Shown in pieces: positions 55,976-64,000 of a stretch of DNA of 64,000 nt. Both the position numbers and the translations under genes were made by a program. The notes below the pieces were generated by a model. The model ran no database searches. It was not told the origin of the DNA and saw only the letters and a list, made by a program, of their open reading frames with translations. The first letter of the stretch is position 1. Each line of letters starts with the position of its first letter. The DNA is taken from NCBI GenBank assembly GCA_038503035.1, contig JAVSML010024593.1, forward strand, positions 1,040,500-1,104,499. The letters are read 5' to 3'. Origin of the DNA: Crocodylus rhombifer (lineage: Eukaryota > Chordata > Crocodylia > Crocodylidae).

Positions 55976-58118
55976 TCAGTCTTCACTTTCAGTCCCTCCA
56001 TTTTACTTTTCTCCTCATGAGGGAATCTCCACATCTCTCTCCTGTACACATGCAGAAAAAGAGGCTTGCCCTACGCTTGGCAAAGCTGAAGAGGTTCCTT
56101 GGCCATCATCTGGACATAGTCATATGGCGCTATCTGCACGCCCTCTTCATCTGGGAACACCATCTACCTAACACAGTAAAGGATTCGTGTGTAGAGTGCT
56201 ATGTTGCAGTTACATTTCCACACACTTTGTGCTTTCCTCTTATTGTGATGGACAACAAAGTCCTCTGGAATGGGTTGCTCATCAAGGTGTCTTTGCTACT
56301 AAGTATACTTGTGTTCTTCTGCTCAATTTGTTTCAGAGGTCTAACTTAATCATTTTGTACTCTGGACAGTCTCTATGGACACTCCTCAGCCTGATTTTAG
56401 CCAGAACAATTTAGTGACCTAGAAGTAAAGCAGAAATGATCTGTAAGTGAAGGGATTGTCTGTGTCCAACTCAGATGTCTCATAAGTAGGAAACCTGTTA
56501 ATATCCCATATATACTGCCAGATTTAGTTGGGGTTCAAGTTACTAAAAAAGGATGACACAATTTCCCTCCCATTGAAATACTATGGTCTTACTATTAACT
56601 GGATTAAAGAAAAGCTTGCAGCTCTCCCCCCATAGGTTAATGCTTCCATTGTTTCAGCAACCTGTTTTTTTCAACAGCTTGTAGAAGGTGAGGCAGAATG
56701 GTTTGGTAAGATGTCACCTACAAAACTTGTATTTTTCTGAATTAGTTGCTCTCTTTGGTGGCCACCCTGACCTGCCTAGCCTTTACCAGTATGTGAAAAA
56801 GACTCTTATTTATCAGCTCAAGCTTATATTATCAACACTTTTAACTGGACAAAATGTTGTATGCAGTGATAATGCTTGTCATTTTAGTGCATTTTTCAGT
56901 AACATCCTCTATTCTTTATTATTTTTTAATTTGTACTCCCACTGCCACTTTATTTGGCTGCAGTGTAGCACTGGAAATACCTAACTCCAGTACAGGAGAA
57001 ATTGAGTGCTTTTGTAAGTTAGCCTGCTCTTCGCTTAGCCCCTTTCCAGTGGCTTCCCTTATACCATATCTGGCTATCTTGCCTCTCCAAAACTGAATAA
57101 AGGTATGATATTGGTGTACATGTTCTGCTCTGCTTTAAGAAAGGTTTTCATACTTCTAGGGAAAGCATGTATTTTTTTCCCTATGAATTATGAAATTTAG
57201 CTACCTGAAAACAGATCCTATGGTACTAACTTTTCCCTGAAAAGGGTGAAGGTGATAATGTATTTAATTAAACTTTAAAGGTAGTGTAGAATCCAGGCAC
57301 AAGAATGACTCAGAATTCATTAGCTAACAGCTCCCGTTTTGAATGACATTGTAATGACTTGTGTTTGGGGCATTAAAGGAAAACCACTTTAACACTTCAA
57401 AAAGATGGGGAAAAACATTTTCTTTCAAAGGAAGCCATTTTTTTCTAATTTGAAATGTAAACTGGGCAAGAAGAGTCATCCCTTTTGTCACCAATTGACA
57501 CCAAGTCTTTATCTAGCATACAGAATATATAATCAGTAAATGTGTATTTACCAACAAATTCAGCAGTAGCAGAGAAGAGTGAAGTTCCTTACATAAAATC
57601 AGCTTCTAAACTCTTGCTCCTACTTCATGGCATTACCTTACTTGGATCTAAGGATTATTTACTTCTATTTTCTTTCTATGAAAAGAACTAATCAATTACC
57701 TTACCAGTGTTTTCCCTTTGTTGCAACTGAAGTGATTACTTTCCTCATTTAATGTTCATAGCTAATCACACATTTATACAGGCAGCAAACAGCAAATCAA
57801 ATGAGAAGGTAAGTTCAATTTTAGAGGCTACCTGATTATCTGCTTCTCCATTTTACACTTGGTTTGGCTGCTCTGTAACTCTTCTAAAACAAAGCCTGTA
57901 AATTACTTCCCCCCCCCTACAAGTTACCTTGTATTTCAACATACGGATTTATATGGGACCTGTTTCAAAAAGGTTGTAGCAAGGTGGTTTATCCCATTAT
58001 GACTATACTGATTTGTTTTCCTCATATGAACAAACTCTCCTAGGACATACTCATGAGTGGTTTTTACAATGTTTACTGACATACCTTTCAGGATTCAAAT
58101 GAAGTATGCATGTAGATG

Positions 58119-58296
58119 AGTGGTTTTCGACTTGTGGTCCATGGACCCCTGAGGGCCCATAGACCACGTTTAAGGGGTCTGTGAAAGATGACTATGATTA
58201 ATCAAAAGCATGTGAATACCCACACTTACAATTCAAAGTGGTCCAAAACTCCATTTGAAATTTCCAAAGGGTCTTCAAATAAAGTTGAAAACCACT
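58119..58296 (+). mobile_element. Small hAT-like MITE
   Basis: 178 bp with inverted ends AGTGGTTTTCGACTT and AAGTTGAAAACCACT (14 of 15 pair). Inside, GTGGTCCATGGACCCCTGA is typical of hAT-derived MITEs. No clear target duplication. Confidence 0.65.
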
Positions 58297-60113
58297 AGTG
58301 TGGATAAAATTTGTACATCCACTGAAATTTTTAAAGTGAAAAAATCTAGTATGTACCCCCTCCTTCAGTGCAGGGTGGTTACCTATTTTGACTATCCAAT
58401 AGGAAACTAATCAAGTTACTGCTACCACTTTATTGAGATTATGCATGTAACTGAAAACATAAACCACTGAAGTGTTTTTCAAAGTGCAGAATAATAAAAA
58501 TATCCCCTCAAACATAACAGGATCTTTTGAATGTGAAAAATATTAGCACTAATGATATCTTGTATAGCTATGTAGTGTAACACTGCTAACTACCTCTCAG
58601 CCAGGTCACCTATCTTGGGAAATAAGGAGTCAGAAGGCAGAGAATGTTCTCAACTATGAAATTTTATTTAAAGGTTAACTAATTTTTCAGAATTTTGCTT
58701 ACAAAAAATCTAATAGAAAAAGAATTTTCCATATGTTCACAGATTAAAAAAGAATCCCAACAGCATTGTATTAGTGCATAAAAGCTGGAAAGCAAGACTG
58801 ACCTATTTTCACTGTCAAAAGTAAAGAATTTAAGAGCTCAAAAATGATTTTTTAATACCAAAAGGCAGTATTTAGTGACATAAAGACATTAAAGATCTGA
58901 AAATAGTGCCTAAGACAACATGCACACAAACCTTGAGATTTTTCAGACTTAAGCACTTCAGATCACACATCCCTTGACTGGTCTGACAGCTAGGCTCCCA
59001 GAAGTCTTCACAGCCCTCACACTTGCACTAGCACATCTGTACTAGGAGTTGCCTGTTTTCAGGCTTTTTAAACTGCTTCAAAGCTAGCCTCCTTCCAGCT
59101 GCTTCTTTCATCACCAGCTACTGTTGTCCAAGACTAGAAGATGAGCTGCAAGTTAAATGTTACATTGTCCTTGAGCAGTTCCAGTTTGCCTGAATTCCTT
59201 CCTGTGAGCCAATTTCAAAACTGCCCTAACAGCAAATACTCCCAGTTTGAGACACCTTCTAATTTTGGGGATAAAGTGATGAAAACTGAGGAAAATAGGC
59301 AACTCCAGGGAAACAGCAGCTTTGAGCAGGTAACCGATGACACTTGAATCTGTGCCTTAATATTTACTTGGGGTTTTCATCCCAGCCTTCTTGCTTGAAG
59401 ACCAGGATGGATGTTCTTTAATAACCAAGTTACAAGTATAAAAGTGATCAAGGAAAATATTGTCGAAGTGTAATTTTTACCAAATTCTGTATGAACTTAA
59501 CCATTACAAGACCTCAAAAGTTTATGGGGTCCCCCCCATGGGCTGAAAGCAATGTTACTGTTTGAACTTGTTCTAGACTGGTACAAATCAACTAGAAACC
59601 CAAGTCATGGTCTGTCAGGAAATTAAGGTTTGTTGGGTTTTTTTTTAAATCCTGGGTAAATTAAGTGAATCCTTTCCCCCCCTGCCAAACATGTAACTAG
59701 GAACAAACAACTTCTACATGGACTTTGATGGAATTAAGTAGGATTCTGAGGATTGGGGGAGCTGGGGGGGACCAACAAGCCTCAAATACAATGATTTGGC
59801 TTCCTAGTCATTTCAGGAAAGAAAAAAGTAAATGGACATATGCATGATCTCTGTAGAAATGATTTCTTATGCATACTAGATTCCCCACTACCGAGTACAA
59901 TTTTTAGCTATGATGGAAGGTTGCATGCAGAAGGTTACTATTAAACCTTTCCATCTTTGTCCAAGTGTAACCTGCTAACATCTTAATGGATAACCATTAT
60001 GCTACTCTTTATCTGCTTAGGCACTGAAGAGCTTTAGCTGCATTGATTCTCATTAACTTTTGCTATAGGAAATAACCTGCTCCCAGCAAGTACTCACTGC
60101 TGTAGCATTTGTT

Positions 60114-60163
60114 TGGGGGGTTGTTTGTTTGGGGTTTTTTTTTTTTGGGGGGGGGGGGGGGAA
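60114..60163 (+). repeat. Poly-T / poly-G tract
   Basis: A run of G, TTTG units, T and then about 16 G. A low-complexity tract prone to sequencing length error. Confidence 0.9.
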
Positions 60164-61374
60164 AAGAGAAGTGAAGTGAAGAAGTCACACCATATGCGTA
60201 TAAGCTTGGGTTTTGGCAACACCAAATTTCTATGCCCTAGTCAAGCCAAAAGACCCCACTCAGGCCATGTACATCTTTGAAAGTTTCAGGTTTGGTTTCA
60301 GTTGTGAAATTCATTTCACTTAAACTTGAGAATTTATTCTTAACATTAATAAAAAAATTATAAAAAACAAAACACAAAACCACCACCACATAACCAAGTT
60401 CAAGAGTTCTTGCAGTAGTTCCCTGGAGAACTTAAAATGCTTGCTGACTATTGTCTGCCAGCTTGTTATCCATTTTTAATGTAAAGTGATGTTTTAAACA
60501 GTTAAAATAAAAACCAATTTATGATGCCTTTTATGCTCTGAATTCACCAGTCAATTATAATATATTCAGGACTTGTATTCCAGTTTCAGAATACTTTGCA
60601 AATCCTTCAAATTGTGTACACAACCCAAAGCTACCATTCTCCAAGGGATTTAAAAAAGTTGAAGTGAGGCTAAATTGAGAGACTGAAAAGGAAAAAAATT
60701 CCATGGGCTTTCCTTCCAAGCTTGTTTTCCAAATTTTGTTAAATTTAAAAATTAATATCATGAGGGCATCTTAAAAAGAGTATTGCAAATCAATTCCAAA
60801 ATTAGTCCTTTTAAATCATTCTAAACCTCTAACCTTATATAAAGCAGCTTGATTTGGGCAAAATTTTGTAGTTTCTAGCACTGTGCTGGTCATCTGACAA
60901 ATGCTGAAATTACTATAAGTGACATAACTAAGTGTATGTTTTTTGTTTTTTTTAAGATGGTGTGGAAAAATAACAAGAAGTCATAGACGAACTGCAAAAC
61001 AAACTGGACACTACATGTTCAAGATGACCACGGTAATCCAATTGTATATTTGGCAGTTTTTTTTTTTCCTTCTTTACAGCTGTTCCCCAGTGTTTACTGA
61101 ACCCACTGCAGAATTAGTGCTATATACAAGAGCATTTTCCAGCAGCTTCAGCAAACGTGTGCTGAAAGGTGAGGGACTTTGCAGATTCAGAAAAAAGAAT
61201 AGTTGGAAAAAATTCAGGTCACAGTCCATTTCACTGAGAGAGAGGACATTCAGGAGAATTTTGAATGTTTCTTTTACAGTTCATCTATAAAAGTACACCA
61301 GAACAACTCATTACCTTTCACCTCAGATTAGTTCTTTTGTAAAAATGCTAAGATCAATCCAACACACACACAGA

Positions 61375-61653
61375 CTTAGAATGAAACTTTGTTTAATGGT
61401 CTCAAATTGTGACAGATTTTTGGTCAAGTTGTTTCCATTTAAAAAATTTACTGATTTAAAAACTAATAACTTAAAAACTGCCACGAAACAAATGGTCCAC
61501 AAACATTCCTTTCCTTCTGAAGCTTTTACGATGCATTGTAATCATTAACCAGTCTTTTACTATTAAACTTAAATGGCCAATTGAGACAAGCAGTTCTGAG
61601 ACCCTTCTTCCACCACTGATTAAGACTGAAGTGGCAGCTGATGTACAGAATTT
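61375..61653 (-). other. EEF1A1: EEF1A1 3' UTR with ATTAAA polyadenylation signal
   Basis: Downstream of the stop codon on the minus strand the sequence closely resembles the remembered human EEF1A1 3' UTR, including the blocks around 61600 (CAGTGGTGGAAGAAGG) and 61430 (GGAAACAACTTGACC). The polyadenylation signal is ATTAAA at 61392-61397. The exact cleavage site is inferred to lie about 10-25 bp further on. Confidence 0.75.
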
Positions 61654-63882
<2,229 letters not shown>

Positions 63883-64000
63883 CTAGCAGATTAAATAAGC
63901 AAACAAGAGTCATTGATATACTTGCATTATACTCTGCAAGTGGCAGTTTTAAAAAGGAATCCAATTTGTAGGATAGCCAAGGGACTTGGGGGGGGGGGGG

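Larger units (their letters stand above)
55976..61374. other. AT-rich region 3' of EEF1A1, few repeats, no gene recognised
   Basis: Contains a small hAT-like element at 58119-58296 and homopolymer runs at about 60114-60163. No protein-coding exon, tRNA or long repeat seen on either strand. Confidence 0.45.

Noticed and set aside
63988..64000. Terminal run of G
   Set aside because: A homopolymer at the window edge; could be intronic low complexity or sequencing artefact, and has no visible meaning.

Overview
This is a window of vertebrate nuclear DNA, most likely from a sauropsid and probably a crocodilian (a turtle is the main alternative). The evidence is genes with GT-AG introns, one CpG-island promoter, and a dense repeat load dominated by CR1 LINEs whose 3' ends carry short CTATGAAA-type tails, plus hAT-type DNA transposons, a Penelope-like element and a degraded endogenous retrovirus. 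The gene order CGAS(-) / MTO1(+) / EEF1A1(-) matches the order known on human 6q13.

Left part (1-16.1 kb): the first two coding exons of CGAS on the minus strand. Exon 1 (15623-16063) and exon 2 (11164-11383) carry the start of the nucleotidyltransferase domain with its GS and E-x-D motifs. The later exons were not found and probably lie beyond the left edge. Intron 1 holds three generations of nested transposons and a 10-N gap. The region left of exon 2 holds a head-to-head CR1 pair, a 2 kb CR1 and several DNA-transposon copies.

Middle (16.35-25.9 kb): a complete 12-exon MTO1 gene on the plus strand. It encodes 715 residues, every splice phase fits, and both GidA/MnmG signatures are present. 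MTO1 and CGAS start 290 bp apart, head to head in one CpG island, around a TCACGTGA palindrome.

Right of MTO1 (25.9-61.4 kb): no host gene recognised. 30.9-40.8 kb is a 5'-truncated, heavily broken retrovirus with one 3' LTR, interrupted by a 1.8 kb hAT-type element with a perfect 8-bp target duplication and by a CR1. 41.0-46.6 kb is a near full-length minus-strand CR1 (esterase ORF1 and ORF2) split by a plus-strand CR1. Further on come a palindromic hairpin repeat, another CR1, a possible solo LTR and a Penelope-like element with perfect 41-bp inverted ends. About 56-61.4 kb is AT-rich and nearly free of recognisable repeats.

Far right (61.4-64 kb): EEF1A1 on the minus strand, six coding exons (residues 49-462 and the stop codon) plus a 3' UTR. 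The first coding exon and the promoter lie beyond the right edge.

MTO1 makes a mitochondrial tRNA wobble-uridine modification enzyme, CGAS a cytosolic DNA sensor, and EEF1A1 the major elongation factor. They share position rather than a pathway. I found no CRISPR array, operon or prokaryote-type system. The most unusual material is the transposon architecture.
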